64,000 nt of DNA from NCBI GenBank assembly GCA_933228675.1, contig OW121744.1:96119008-96183007 (forward strand), written 5' to 3'. The stretch's first letter is position 1. Each line of letters starts with the position of its first letter. The stretch comes from Stomorhina lunata. Its lineage: Eukaryota; Arthropoda; Insecta; Diptera; Rhiniidae. A program made the position numbers and the translations under genes. This document shows, piece after piece, positions 49,361 through 61,615 of the stretch. The notes beneath the pieces were generated by a model. That model saw only the letters and a program-made list of their open reading frames with translations, ran no database searches and was not told where the DNA came from.

Positions 49361-51880
49361 ACGACTAATAAAAAAAAATAGTCAGATTAAACAATAGTCG
49401 TTTTTGATAATAGACTAAAGTAATTTTTGATCATAGACCATTGGCTTTTTCGACTATAGTTATACTATAGTCGTTACCGTAATAGTAGACTATAGTCGTA
49501 TACTATATTTATTTTCGACTACAGATTTTTGTCATTTTCGACTACAGAATATAGACGTTTTGGACTCTAGATTAGAGTCGTTTTCAACTGTAGATTAAAG
49601 TAGTTTTTTTCTGCAGTTATAGTGGGTTTCGACTAGAGAATGTAACTATAGTTATATTTGACTAATGTATGAAGTCTTTTTCGTTTATAGTAGTTTTCGA
49701 CTACATATAGATATAGTTTTGAATTTTAGATAATAGTTATTTTCGACTATGGTCTACAGCCGTTTGCTATAGTTGTTTTGGACTATAGTAGTTTTCGACT
49801 ATAAATTATAGTCGGTTTCGACTATAGACTATTGTTGGTTTCGACTATAGACTATAGTCGGTTTCGACTACAGACTATAGTCGGCTTCGACTATAGATTA
49901 TAATCGGTTTCGAGTATAGATTGTAGTAGGTTTCGACTATAGACTATAGTCGGTTTCGACTACAGACTATAGTCGGTTTAGTCTTTTCGACTATAGACGG
50001 TTTCGACTATAGACTATAGTTGATTTCGACTACAGACTATAGTCGGTTTCGACTATAGATTATAGTATTTTTCGACTATAGACTATAGTCGGTTTCGACT
50101 ACAGACTATAGTCGGTTTCGACTACAGACTATAGTCGGTTTAGTTTTTCCACTATAGACTATAGTCGGTTTCGATTATAGACTATAGTCGGTTTTGACTA
50201 TAAACTATAGCCTGTTTCGACTATAGACAATAGTCGGTTTCGATTATAGACTATAGTCGGTTTCGACTATAGTCTATAGTCGGTTTCGACTATAGACTAT
50301 AGTCGGTTTCGATTATAGACTATAGTCGGTTTCGACTATAGACTATAGTCGTTTTCGACTATAAACTATAATCGGTTTCGACTATACACTATAATCGGTT
50401 TCGACTATAGACGTAAGTCGGTTTCGACTATAGACCACAGTCGTCTTCGACTATAGACTACAGTCGTTTTCGACTATACACTAAAGTCGGTTTCGACTAT
50501 ATACTATAGCCGGTTTCGACTATAGACTATAGTCGGTTTCGACTGTAGACTATAGTCGGTTTCGACTGTATACTATAGTCGGTTTCGACTGTAGACTATA
50601 GTCGGTTTCGACTATAGACCACAGTTGTTTTCGACTATAGATTATAGTTGGTTTCGACTATAGACTATAGTCGGTTTCGACTATAGACTACAGTCGGTTT
50701 CGACTATAGACTATAGTCGGTTTCGACTATATACTATGGTAGGTTTCGACTATAGGCTATAGTCGGTTTCGACTGTAGACTATAGTCGGTTTCGACTGTA
50801 GACTATAGTAGGTTTCGACTGTTGACTATAGTCGGTTTCGACTACAGACCACAGTTGTTTTCGACTATAGATTATAGTCGGTTTCGACTATAGACTATAG
50901 TTGGTTTCGACTGTTGACTATAGTCGGTTTCGACTATAGACCACAGTTGTTTTCGACTATAGATTATAGTCGGTTTCGACTATAGACTATAGTCGGTTTC
51001 GACTATAGACTATAGTCGGTTTCGACTATAGACTATAGTCGGTTTCGACTATAGGCTATAGTCGGTTTCGACTGTAGACTATAGTCGGTTTCGACTGTAG
51101 ACTATAATCGGTTTCGACTGTAGACTATAGTCGGTTTCGACTGTAGACTATAGTCGGTTTCGACTATAGACTATAGTCGGTTTCGAATTTAGACTATAGT
51201 CGGTTTCGACTAGAGACTATAGTCGGTTTCGCCTATAGATTATAGTCGGTTTCGACAATAAACTATAGTAGTTTTCGACTATAGACTATAGTCGGTTTCT
51301 ACTGTATTCTATAGTCATTATTGACTGTAAGCTATATTAGATTTTGACTATAAGTATTGTCATCTAAATTTTTTTAATTTAAAGTAATTTTCGACTACAA
51401 ACAATATTGAATATGAACAAGGTACTAAATTAGTTTTCGACTTTTGATTATAGTCGTTTGAGACAATAAATGTTTTCAACTATAGACTATAGGCAGTTTT
51501 CGACTGTGGACTATAGTCGTTTGGGACTTGTGGTTGTTAATAGTAGTTTCCACTATAGGCAGTATTGGTTCTTGGATTATATTATTTTTCGTCAACAGAT
51601 AATAGTCATATTCGACCATAGACTATAGATGTTTTAGTCTATAGACTATAGTCATTTTTGACTTTAACTATAGAAATTTTTAGTCTTTTCATTAATAGCA
51701 GTTTTCGATTATAAACAATATCAGTTTTTAACTATAACTATATAATATAGTAGTTTTCAACTGTAGTACTTTTAAACTATAAAATATAAACGTTTCTGAC
51801 TACAAACTCTTGTCTTTTTTGACTATAGACTAAAGTCGTTTTCGACTGTAGACTATGGACATTTTCAAATATCGATAAAA
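49361..51880 (-). repeat. Array J: 23-bp repeat, inverse of array I
   Basis: About 100 units of 23 bp joining GTCGGTTTCGAC to TATAGACTATA. Hairpin arms CTATAGTCG and CGACTATAG flank GTTT, and GACTATAG and CTATAGTC flank a single A. Copies at 49.8-51.3 kb are homogeneous; both ends are degenerate. GGTTTC here replaces the GTTTTC of array I. Confidence 0.95.
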
Positions 51881-52010
51881 AAAATATAGTTTTTTTCTTG
51901 CAAAAATATTGTATTGAAAAATTTTATAGAAAAATATAACAAGCGAATATGTTTCTCTAAAAAATTGTAGCTCGTTGTAATTTTCTATAGAAAAAATGTT
52001 CGCCACGTAT
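51881..52010. repeat. Degenerate border units beyond array J
   Basis: Three or four decayed units with TTTTATAGAAAAATATAAC and 'aagcgaa', resembling the repeat at 46241-46510. Confidence 0.55.
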
Positions 52011-52945
52011 ACTTTTCTTGATAACAATCTTGTTTTCTTGGGCATGAATATGTAAACTTTTTTTTCTCGTTCATGCTTTGATTTACTTCAAAGCAACTCC
52101 AACTACATTTGTTCCTTACAATGATTGTTTAAATTGTAGTTTTGGTAATTGGTTTTCAAGTTTCACACTTTCGTTAATTGTTTTTTGGAAAGGGTATTAT
52201 AACTGCAGGCAGAAATTTTGCCTATATCCTCCCCTTTCCCCACACCATTTCCGAAAAACATAAGTATTTTGTGAGTGACTGGACATATTTGTGTTAAACA
52301 TTTCCTAAATATATGCCACAACACGTTTCCTATTTAAAAATGTAGACTCGCCTATTAATCTTCCTTTTGCGTTCACATGCAGTTTTGTCCTTTTGTTTTC
52401 TTTTTTTGGTTGTATTTGACAATAATTTCAAGAAAAAATCTTATTGTGCATTTTTATTCATTTGCTTTAATTGCATTTAAGTTGAGGGTGGCTTGGTTGA
52501 TGTCCTGTGGTACTTGAATATATGTATGTGTGTGTCTCTCTGAATGTATGTGATATATAAACACATACAATTTGTCACAGTACCATCTGATTTTCTGTTG
52601 ATAAGAAATCTTTGTCCCAGTGACAAATTAACTGGGTTTACGTTGCAATAAAATGTAAATAAGGGAAATGTGTGCGATTGAGAAACAAATGTTGAGATTT
52701 TTTTAGGATAAAACTTGCATTCGCTTTAATTGATGTAAAAACAAAGGCCTAAGGCATTTTATGTGATGATAAATGGATTATACTAGAGAAAGGAGTTAGG
52801 TTTGATTTGGTGAGGACTCTAGAAAGATAGTAGTCATAGAAAGTTGACAAAATATATTCGAAAACAAATTTATTTGTATTGATTATGAAAGAGATTTGAC
52901 AATTCAAGAAATTTAGAGCACAATTTCTATCAATCCATTTCAAAA
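52011..52945. other. Spacer
   Basis: AT-rich; a short TG/TC-rich microsatellite lies at about 52520-52545. Frames of 60-65 codons at 52078-52263 and 52749-52943 have no support. Confidence 0.4.
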
Positions 52946-54168
52946 ATTGACGAGTTTTCCATTTTTCTATAAAAAAATTGACGAGTTTTTAATTTTACTA
53001 TAGAAAAATTGGCGAATTTTAAATTCTTCTACAAAAAATGTTTCAATTTTTCTTTAGGAAAATTGAGGAGTTTCCAATTTTTCTACAGAAAAATTGGCAA
53101 GCTTTCAATTTTTCTACAGAAAAATTGGCGAGTTTTCAATTTTTCTTCAAAAAAATTGGCGAGTTTTCAATTTTTCTACAAAAAGTGTTGATGAGTTTTG
53201 ATTTTTTCTGAAGAAAAGTTGATGAGTTTTAAATTTTTCTATAGAAAAATAGACGAGTTTTCGAAATTTCAATTTTTCTATAGAAAAATTGACGAAATTT
53301 CAATTTTTCTATAGAAAAATTGACGAAATTTCAATTTTTCTATAGAAAAATTGACGAAATTTCAATTTTTCTATAGAAAAATTGACGAAATTTCAATTTT
53401 TCTATAGAAAAATTGACGAAATTTCAATTTTTCTATAGAAAAATTGACGAAATTTCAATTTTTCTATAGAAAAATTGACGAAATTTCAATTTTTCTATAG
53501 AAAAATTGACGAAATTTCAATTTTTCTATAGAAAAATTGACGAAATTTCAATTTTTCTATAGAAAAATTGACGAAATTTCAATTTTTCTATAGAAAAATT
53601 GACGAAATTTCAATTTTTCTATAGAAAAATTGACGAAATTTCAATTTTTCTATAGAAAAATTGACGAAATTTCAATTTTTCTATAGAAAAATTGACGAAA
53701 TTTCAATTTTTCTATAGAAAAATTGACGAAATTTCAATTTTTCTATAGAAAAATTGACAAAATTTCAATTTTTCTATAGAAAAATTGACGAAATTTCAAT
53801 TTTTCTATAGAAAAATTGTCGCTTTTTATATTTTTCCATAGAAAAATTGTCGCTTTTTAGATTTTCTATAGAAAAATTGACGAAATTTCAATTTTTCTAT
53901 AGAAAAATTGACGAAATTTCAATTTTTCTATAGAAAAATTGACGAAATTTCAATTTTTCTATAGAAAAATTGACGAAATTTCAATTTTTCTATAGAAAAA
54001 TTGACGAAATTTCAATTTTTCTATAGAAAAATTGACAAAATTTCAATTTTTCTATAGAAAAATTGTCGCTTTTTATATTTTTCCATAGAAAAATTGTCGC
54101 TTTTTAGATTTTTCTATAGAAAAATTTTCGCTTTTTAGATTTTTCTATAGATAAATTGTCGCTCTTTA
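52946..54168 (+). repeat. Array K: 31-bp repeat with a 20-bp palindrome
   Basis: The unit contains AATTTTTCTATAGAAAAATT, a perfect 20-bp palindrome, plus a GACGAAATTTC spacer holding the 8-bp palindrome GAAATTTC. The left edge (52946-53260) has older GGCGAGTTTTC spacers. A perfect block follows (53260-53815). A GTCGCTTTTTA variant set then appears twice, at about 53818-53875 and 54065-54165, with a second perfect block between. Confidence 0.95.
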
Positions 54169-55235
54169 GATTTTTCTATATATTAGAAAAATCTAAAACA
54201 CGAAATTTTTTCTATAAAAAATTTTCGGTTCAAAATTTTTATATAGAAAAATTTTCGGTTTAAAATTTTTTATAGAAAAATTTTCGGTTTAAAATTTGTA
54301 TATATAAAAATTTTCGGTTTAAAATGTTATATAGAAAAATTATTGGTATAAAATTTTTATATATAAAAATTTTCGGTTTTAAATTTTTATATAGAAAAAT
54401 TTTCGGTTTAAAATTTTTATATCGAAAAATTTTCGGTTTAAAATTATTCTATAGAAAAATTTTTGGATTAAAATTTTTCTATAGAAAAATTTTCGTTATA
54501 AAATTTTTCTATAGAAAAATGTTCGCTTTTTAGATTTTTCTATAGAAAAATTATAGCTCTTTAGATTTTTCTATATATTAGAAAAATCTAAAACACGAAA
54601 TTTTTTCTATAAAAAATGTTCGGTTCAAAATTTTTATATAGAAAAATTTTCGGTTTAAAATTTTTTATAGAAAAATTTTCGGTTTAAAATTTGTATATAT
54701 AAAAATTTTCGGTTTAAAATGTTATATAGAAAAATTATTGGTATAAAATTTTTATATAGAAAAATTTTCGGTTTAAAATTTTTATATAGAAAAGTTTTCG
54801 GTTTAAAATTTTTATATAGAAAAATTTTCGGTTTAAAATTTTTCTATAGAAAAATTTTTGGTTTAAAATTTTTCTATAGAAAAATTTTCGGTTTAAAATT
54901 TTTATATAGAAAAATTTTCGGTTTAAAATTTTTATATAGAAAAATTTTCGGTTTAAAATTTTTATATAGAAAAATTTTCGGTTTAAAATTTTATATAGAA
55001 AAATTTTCGTTATAAAATTTTATATAGAAAAATTTTCGGTTTAAAATTTTTATATAGAAAAATTTTCGGTATAAAATTTTATTATAGAAAAATTGTCGCA
55101 TTTTAGATTTTTCTATAGGAAAGTTGTCGGCTTTTGGAATTTTTTTATAGAAAAATTTTCGTATGTTTAATTTTTTTAAAGAAAAGTTGTCGCATGTGTA
55201 ATTTTTCTATAAAAAATGTCGTTCCTTTTATTTTT
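54169..55235 (+). repeat. Array L: exact 30-bp repeat
   Basis: The unit joins TTTTCGGTTTAAAA to TTTTTATATAGAAAAA, 30 bp in total. A hairpin AGATTTTTCTA/TAGAAAAATCT near 54170-54195 opens the array and recurs near 54565-54590, marking a ~395-bp duplication. Because 30 is a multiple of three, a frame stays open through many units and reads as a 10-residue repeat (LKFLYRKIFG) at 54324-54533 and 54719-55015. This is a consequence of the period and not evidence of a protein. Confidence 0.93.
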
Positions 55236-56119
55236 TTACAAGTTTTAAAATACCCATTACATCCAATAAATAGCCCAACAAAATTAAAATTTCATATTAT
55301 CCATCAGCACCGACAGCACAAGAAAAAAAACCCATTACAATTTCAAATAATCACTGCCTCTAGCTTAACATATCCTTCTTTCCACATATTGACCTTTAAA
55401 TATTCATTATTATTTACATCAATTTCTGTCTTCATATTAAAAATACTGACAATATTTATTAAAATTTTCTTCTCTAGAAGAGACATAGCCGCCCTTAAGG
55501 CATGTTCACAGCATTACAATTCACCTTTATGATAAAGGCCAATGATACAAAATTTACACTTTTCGAAAATAATTCCAATTTCTGTTAATGCTGCTCATGC
55601 ACAACAACAAGCACAGCAACATAACAACACAACATGCCTTGCAACAACTTAACGTATGAGTAGCAGCAGCAACAGCAACAAATAGGCAATGATATAAAAT
55701 TGCCAACTACTTTTGTTGTTCATGGCATCAACCAGAAGCCTTTATAATTATTACAAGAAGAGTGGCAATTTTTTGCCAGCCTCCTTCTTTTTTAGACTTA
55801 TTTCTTTCTTTTAAGCCCAATGATAAAAAAAACAACAATAACAAGAACCGTATTTACCATTTTTATGGCAAAAGTCCGATATGCAGATGTTTGATATACC
55901 ATAAGTTGCTTACATCTATATGGAACGTACTATGACTCTTTACTAGATGAAAATAAATGGCAAAACAAAAAATGTTAGAGCAGGAGAAGTAGGTTTTCTG
56001 TAATTCAAGTGGAAGTGTGGCAAATGCATTATGACATATGATTACAATTGCCAATGTTCAAAAAAAAAAGTAGGAAAAAAAAAGAATCACTGCAACCGCT
56101 TCTCGCTAAAATAAAACAT
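55236..56119. other. Spacer
   Basis: CAA- and CAG-rich runs occur at about 55595-55680 (ACAACAACAAGCACAGC and AGCAGCAGCAACAGC). No exon could be supported. The 132-codon plus frame 55134-55532 begins within array L and runs on by chance. Confidence 0.4.
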
Positions 56120-57344
56120 AACAAGTAAGAGTGTTATATTCGGCTGTGCCGAATCTTATATACCCACCATCAAGTTGTGTTAAATTTGGAAATATCTCTC
56201 ATATATCTACGACGGAGAAGCTAATTCAAAATGTGGACCAAATTCTAAAAAAAGTTGTTACGATAGTTGGAATTGTTAGTAAAATATTTGGACTAAATTC
56301 GGTAGCAGGAGCTTTGTACCTCCGAATCTTTTTGATTGTAGATATAAAAAGGGGAAGTTATATATATCTATATAGCCAAATGTTGACCGATTGTAGCAAA
56401 ATTTTACACTCTAGCTGGTATTTATGTAGAGCTTATTCTTGCAAAATTATGTGGCCATAGCTGTTACAGTTTCTAATTTAATAGCTTTTAACTGGCCTTT
56501 GCTATATATTTTTAGGTTTCCAGGAGTGTTTTTTATATGAAAGCTATAGTCATATATAGACCGATTCCTATAAAATTTGATATACTGACCAACAGTTGCA
56601 TAAAACTTCTCTATTCTGAATTTATTCGTCATATCTATTACAATTGTATTTAATTTATCAGCATCAATGTGTTTCCCGGATCGGGGTTATATGGGAGCTC
56701 TAACCAAATGTGAACCGATTTCGTCCATTTTCAATACACAACTCTTTCAAGATATCGAAAATACTTTTGTAAAATTTTGTTCCCCTAGCTTTTTTTTTTT
56801 GTTAAGGCGCTATCGCGCTTTTATCTGACGGACAGACGGACATAAATTCCCTTTTCTTTTTGTATTTTTTATATTTCCGTAAGTTTTTTATATGAGAGCT
56901 ATGGTCAAATAGTGACCGATTGTGACAAAATTTTGCACACAGGCTGGCATTCACATAAGACTTCCTTGTGCTAAATTTAGTGGCCAAAGCTATTACAGTT
57001 TATTATTTATTGGCATTTTAGGGAATTTCAGGTGCAATTTAGGCTGTTGCCGTAAGTTTTTTATATGGGAGCTATGGTTAAATGTGAACCGATTTCGATG
57101 AAATTTTATATGCTGCCTAGTGCTTGTGTAAAACTTCTAGAAATTTTGTCATCATAGCTGTTATAATTTGCCATTTATTAGCCAATAAGTGATTAGTCTA
57201 GACGAGGTTATACTGGAGCTATGGTCAAATGTTAACCGATTTTGCCCAATTTCAATACCAAAATTTTCTCATAGATGACGAATGTTTCTACTAAGTTTCA
57301 GTGAGCTAGCTCCTTTCGTTTAGGCGTTATCGTGATTTCAACAG

Positions 57345-57379
<35 letters not shown>

Positions 57380-57380
57380 T

Positions 57381-57438
<58 letters not shown>

Positions 57439-57574
57439 ATACAGACAGACGGACATCGCTCAATCGTCTTAGATTCAGAATATACTTATTTTTGGTTTTT
57501 AAGCCAATATTAAGGAAAATACAAACGGAATGACAATCTTAATATACCCCCCATTCTTTTTGATGGCGGGTATA
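56120..57574 (+). mobile_element. Mini-me/Helentron-like element, copy 2 (near complete)
   Basis: It starts AACAAGTAAGAG, followed by the perfect hairpin TTCGGC/GCCGAA (56139-56153). Subterminal inverted repeats TATACCCACCATCAA (56159-56173) and TTGATGGCGGGTATA (57560-57574) match at 14 of 15 positions. The interior consists of six diverged ~170-bp units around 'ggagctatggtcaaatgtgaaccgatt', then a long GACA/GACG tract. Subterminal inverted repeats, a terminal hairpin, internal tandem units and a (GTCY)n tract are features I associate with mini-me and Helentron-associated elements of flies. The 109-codon frame at 56131-56460 opens with GTG and is a repeat shadow. Confidence 0.75.
57340..57450. 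repeat. (GACA/GACG)n microsatellite
   Basis: Imperfect tetranucleotide run of GACA with interspersed GACG, equal to (GTCY)n on the other strand, near the 3' end of the mobile element. Confidence 0.95.
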
Positions 57575-58189
57575 AAAATGTAAATATCGTACGTAATACA
57601 GCGGATGCTGTATAACAGCATCTAATACAAACTACCTACTCGTACTACTTACATAACCACTTCCCTGTTGCATTACTTATTTATTATTTGCAACAACACT
57701 CCTGTTGTTGCCACTCTCCAGCCTTTATTGCTCTTAGTTGTTTTCTTGTTCATCTTGCCATGGACTGACTATCTAACGTTCTATCTGCCATACACTGGAG
57801 GTTGATGGCTACTTTAATGTTGACTATAAAACTATCTATGGAATTGTTATAAAAGCTCACGACAGACGGATAGTCAAACATACAAGCATTTACATACAAG
57901 GCGATTTATCTGTATTGTAATTGTTGTAATCTCGAACATACACATATACAAAATTGTAGCAGGGTAAAAAAATCCTTTAAGAGCAAAATAATTTTTTATT
58001 GTTGTACATTTTTACACCCTACATTATAGTTAAATGATGATTTACTTCACATTTTTTGTTTTGAAATGAACAACATTAAACATTAAAGTTTGATACAAGC
58101 GACAAGAATTTGAATAATATAGTCATAGACACGATTTTTTTCTCCCTTTACCATAAGCTTGAATTCTTTATTTTCCATTAAATTTTCAA
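57575..58189. other. Spacer between inverted element copies
   Basis: Unremarkable AT-rich sequence; no supported gene. Confidence 0.4.
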
Positions 58190-58690
58190 ATGGGTGGTAT
58201 TGAGATTATCACTTCGTTTCAAGTTCCCAAGATAATATCTTTATAGCCCATAAAATATATATCTCCTGGGTCCTTATGAAATATGATGAAGCGACGACCG
58301 ATTTTAAGGGAAATAACCATAAAAATTAGCAAAAATATTTCCTAGAAATTTGAAAAGTATGAAATTAAAATTGGGCGGTAAACATTTGACTATTTTAAAA
58401 ATGTGGCTAGTCTGTCTGTTGTCGGCACGATGGGACCTGAACGAAATTAGTAAGGTCACTGAAATCTGGCAATAATATTCCTAATTTTTTGAAAATTAAT
58501 GGTATTGGAACTGGGTGAAATCTGTTCGCATTTGATCATAGCTCTCGTATAACATCGACTAGGCTAATCGCTTTTTTGCTAATAAATTACAAATTATAAC
58601 AGATATAACAGAAATTAAATATAAAGAAGTTTTATATAAGCACAAGGCAGCTTATAAAATTTTATTGAAATCGGTTTCATCGGTTTAAAA
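58190..58690 (-). mobile_element. Diverged reverse fragment of the mini-me-like element
   Basis: It begins GGGTGGTATTGAGATTATC and runs through a decayed GTCTGTCTG tract, 'catagctctcgtataacatcg', and 'agaagttttatataagcac'. Each is the complement of the 57574-57060 part of the preceding element, in order. It faces that element head to head, about 615 bp away, and abuts array M. Confidence 0.75.
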
Positions 58691-60065
58691 TTTACCAAAG
58701 AAAATTTTTCATAAAACCATTTTCTATAGAAAAATTTTTAATAAAAAAATTTTTGATAAAAAAAAAAAAAATTTTATCACTTTTGATAGACCTTAAGCCA
58801 AACAAACATCTTAACACAAAAAAAAATTTACTATAGAAAATTTTTTATAAATATAAAAATCGAAAATATCAAAAATTTCTATAAAAAAAAATTTTAAGAT
58901 TTTTCTATAGAAAATTTTTTTTTATCAAAAATTTTTTTATTAAAATTGTGTTAAACAACAATTTTTCTATAGCAAATTTTTATATAGAAAAATCGAAAAT
59001 TTTTCTATAGAAAATATTTTTTATCGAAATTTTTTCTATAGAAAAATATTTTTATGGAAAATTTTTCTATAGAAAATTTTTTTTTTTCGAAATATTAATC
59101 ATAAATTTTTCTTTGGAAAAATATTTAAAAAAAATTTATTATAGAAAAATATTTTTATCGAAATTTTTTCTATATAAAAATATTTTTATCGAATATTTTT
59201 TCTATACAAAAATATTTTTATCGAACATTTTTCTATATAGAAATATTTATATCGAAATCTATTCTATATAAAAAAATGTTAATCGAAAATTTTTCCACAG
59301 AAAAATATTTTTAACTAATATTTTTCTATAGAAAAATATTTTATCGAAAACATTTCTACAGAAAAATATTTTTATTGAAATTTTTTCTATATACTTACAA
59401 TTATTTTTATCGAAAATTTTTCTATAGAAAAATATTTTAAATGAATGTCTATAGAAAAATATTTTATCGACAAATATTTTATCGAAAACATTTTACAGAC
59501 AAATATTTTTATAAAAAATTTTTTATCGAAAAATATTTTAATTGAAAATTTTATTATAGAAAAATACTTTTATCGAAAATATTTCTATACAAAAATATTT
59601 TTATCAACAATTTCTTATAGCAAAATATTTCTATTGAAAATTTCATTATAGAAAAATATTTTTATAGAAAATGTTTCAGTAGAAAAAAATTTTTATCAAA
59701 AATTGATCAATAGAAAAATATTTTTATCGAAAATTTTTCTATAGAAAAATATTTTATATCGAAAAATTTTCTATAGAAAAATATTTTTATCGAAAGTTTT
59801 TCTATAGAAAATATTTAATATCGAAAAATTTTCTATAGAAAAATATTTTTATAAAATCGTTTCTGTATAAAAAAATGTTAATCGAAAAATTTTTAATAAC
59901 GTAGATTTTTCTATAAAAATCAATTTTATAGAAAATATTTCCATAGAAAAATATTTTTTATAGAAAATATTTCCATAGAAAAGTATTTTTTTAATCGAAA
60001 AATATTTTTATAGCAAATTTTTTTACCAACATTTTTTTTTTTACAAAATTTTTCTATAGAAAATT

Positions 60066-60600
60066 TTTATAAAGAAAATTTCTATAGAAAAATGCTTTTA
60101 TCGAAAAGTTCTCCATCGAAACATATTTTTATCGAAAATATTCTGTAGAAAAATATTTTTAAAGAAAATTTTTCTATAGAAAAATATTTTTAATAAAGAT
60201 TTTTTTATAAAAAAAATATGTTATCGAAAATATTTCTAAAGAAAAATATTTTTATCGAAAAATTTTCTATTAAAAAATATTTTTATCAATAATTTTTCCA
60301 TAGAAAAGTATGTTTATCAAAAATTTATCTACAGAAAATTTTTATAAAGAAAATTTCTATAGAAAAATGCTTTTATCGAAAAGTTCTCCATCGAAACATA
60401 TTTTTATCGAAAATATTCTATAGAAAAATATTTTTAAAGAAAATTTTTCTATAGAAAAATATTTTTAATAAAGATTTTTTTATAAAAAAAATATTTTATC
60501 GAAAATATTTCTACAGAAAAATATTTTTATCGAAAAATTTTCTATTAAAAAATATTTTTATCAATAATTTTTCTATAGAAAAGTATGTTTATCAAAAATT
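60066..60600. repeat. 275-bp tandem duplication inside array M
   Basis: The variant string TTTATAAAGA, ATGCTTTTATCG, TTCTCCATCGAAACAT, AATAAAGATTTTTT and AAGTATGTTTATC occurs from 60066 and again from 60341 in the same order. Confidence 0.85.
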
Positions 60601-60689
60601 TTTTATATTGAAAATTTGTCTATAGAAAAATATTTTTATTGAAAATTTTTCTATAGAAATTTTTTTTTATTGAAAATTTTTCTATAGAA

Positions 60690-60755
60690 AAATAATAAAC
60701 AATTGTAATGAATTGGGATCTTAGTGCAATACACTACAGTAAGACTTTAACATTT
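60690..60755. other. Short non-repeat insert in array M
   Basis: About 65 bases, including TGAATTGGGATCTTAGTGC, are unlike the array on either side. This may be captured filler DNA or a remnant of pre-array sequence. Confidence 0.6.
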
Positions 60756-61615
60756 ATTTTATCGAAAATTTTGCTATAGAAAAATTTTTATTATCGAAAA
60801 TTTTTCTATAGAAAAATTTTTATTATCGAAAATTTTTGTATATTTTTTTATCGAAAATTTTGCTATAGAAAAAATTTTTTATTGAAAATTTATCTATAGA
60901 AAAGTTTTTTTATCGAAAATTTTTCTATAGAAAAATATTTCTATAGAAAATTTTTTTATAGAAAAATATTTTTATCAAAAATTTTTCTATATAAAATATT
61001 TTTATCGATAATTTTTTTATAGAAAAATATTTCTATAGAAAATTTTTTTTATCGAAAATTTTTCTATAGAAAATTTTTTTTATCGAAAATTTTTCTATAG
61101 AAAAATTTTGTTATCGAAAATTTTTCTATAGAAAAATTTTGTTATCGAAAATTTTTCTATAGAAAAATTTTTTTATGGAAAATTTTTCTATAGAAAAATT
61201 TTTTTATCGAAAAATTTTCTATACAAAAATTTTTCTATCGAAAAATTTTCTATAGAAAAATTTTTTTATCGAAAATTTTTCTATAGAAAAATTTTTTATC
61301 GAAAATTTTTATATACAAAATTTTTTGAAGAATTTTTCTACGGAAAAATATTTTTAACGATAATTTTTCTCTAGAAAAATATTTTTATCGAAGACTTTTC
61401 TATAGAAAAATATTTATATCGAAAATTTTGCTACAGAAAAAGATTTTGATCGAAAGTTTTTCTATAGAAAATTATTTTTGTTAAAATTATTCTATAGAAA
61501 AATATTTTTCCAACATTTTTTTATAGAAAAATATTTTCACCCAAAATTTTGTTTTATAGAAAATAATATTTTTCCATAAAAAAATATTTTTAACTAAAAA
61601 ATACTTATACATTTT

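Larger units (their letters stand above)
58691..61615 (-). repeat. Array M: diverged 31-bp repeat, inverse of array A
   Basis: The unit joins ATCGAAAATTTTTCTATAG to AAAAATATTTTT. It reads as the complement of the main A orientation. Copies are heterogeneous and contain a 275-bp duplication (60066-60600) and a short unrelated insert at about 60690-60755. Confidence 0.93.

Noticed and set aside
54324..55015. Open frames with a 10-residue LKFLYRKIFG-type repeat
   Set aside because: They follow from array L having a unit of exactly 30 bp. There is no promoter, and the unit is one of a non-coding series.
56131..56460. 109-codon frame
   Set aside because: It starts at GTG inside the mini-me-like element and overlaps its terminal hairpin and internal units; a repeat shadow.
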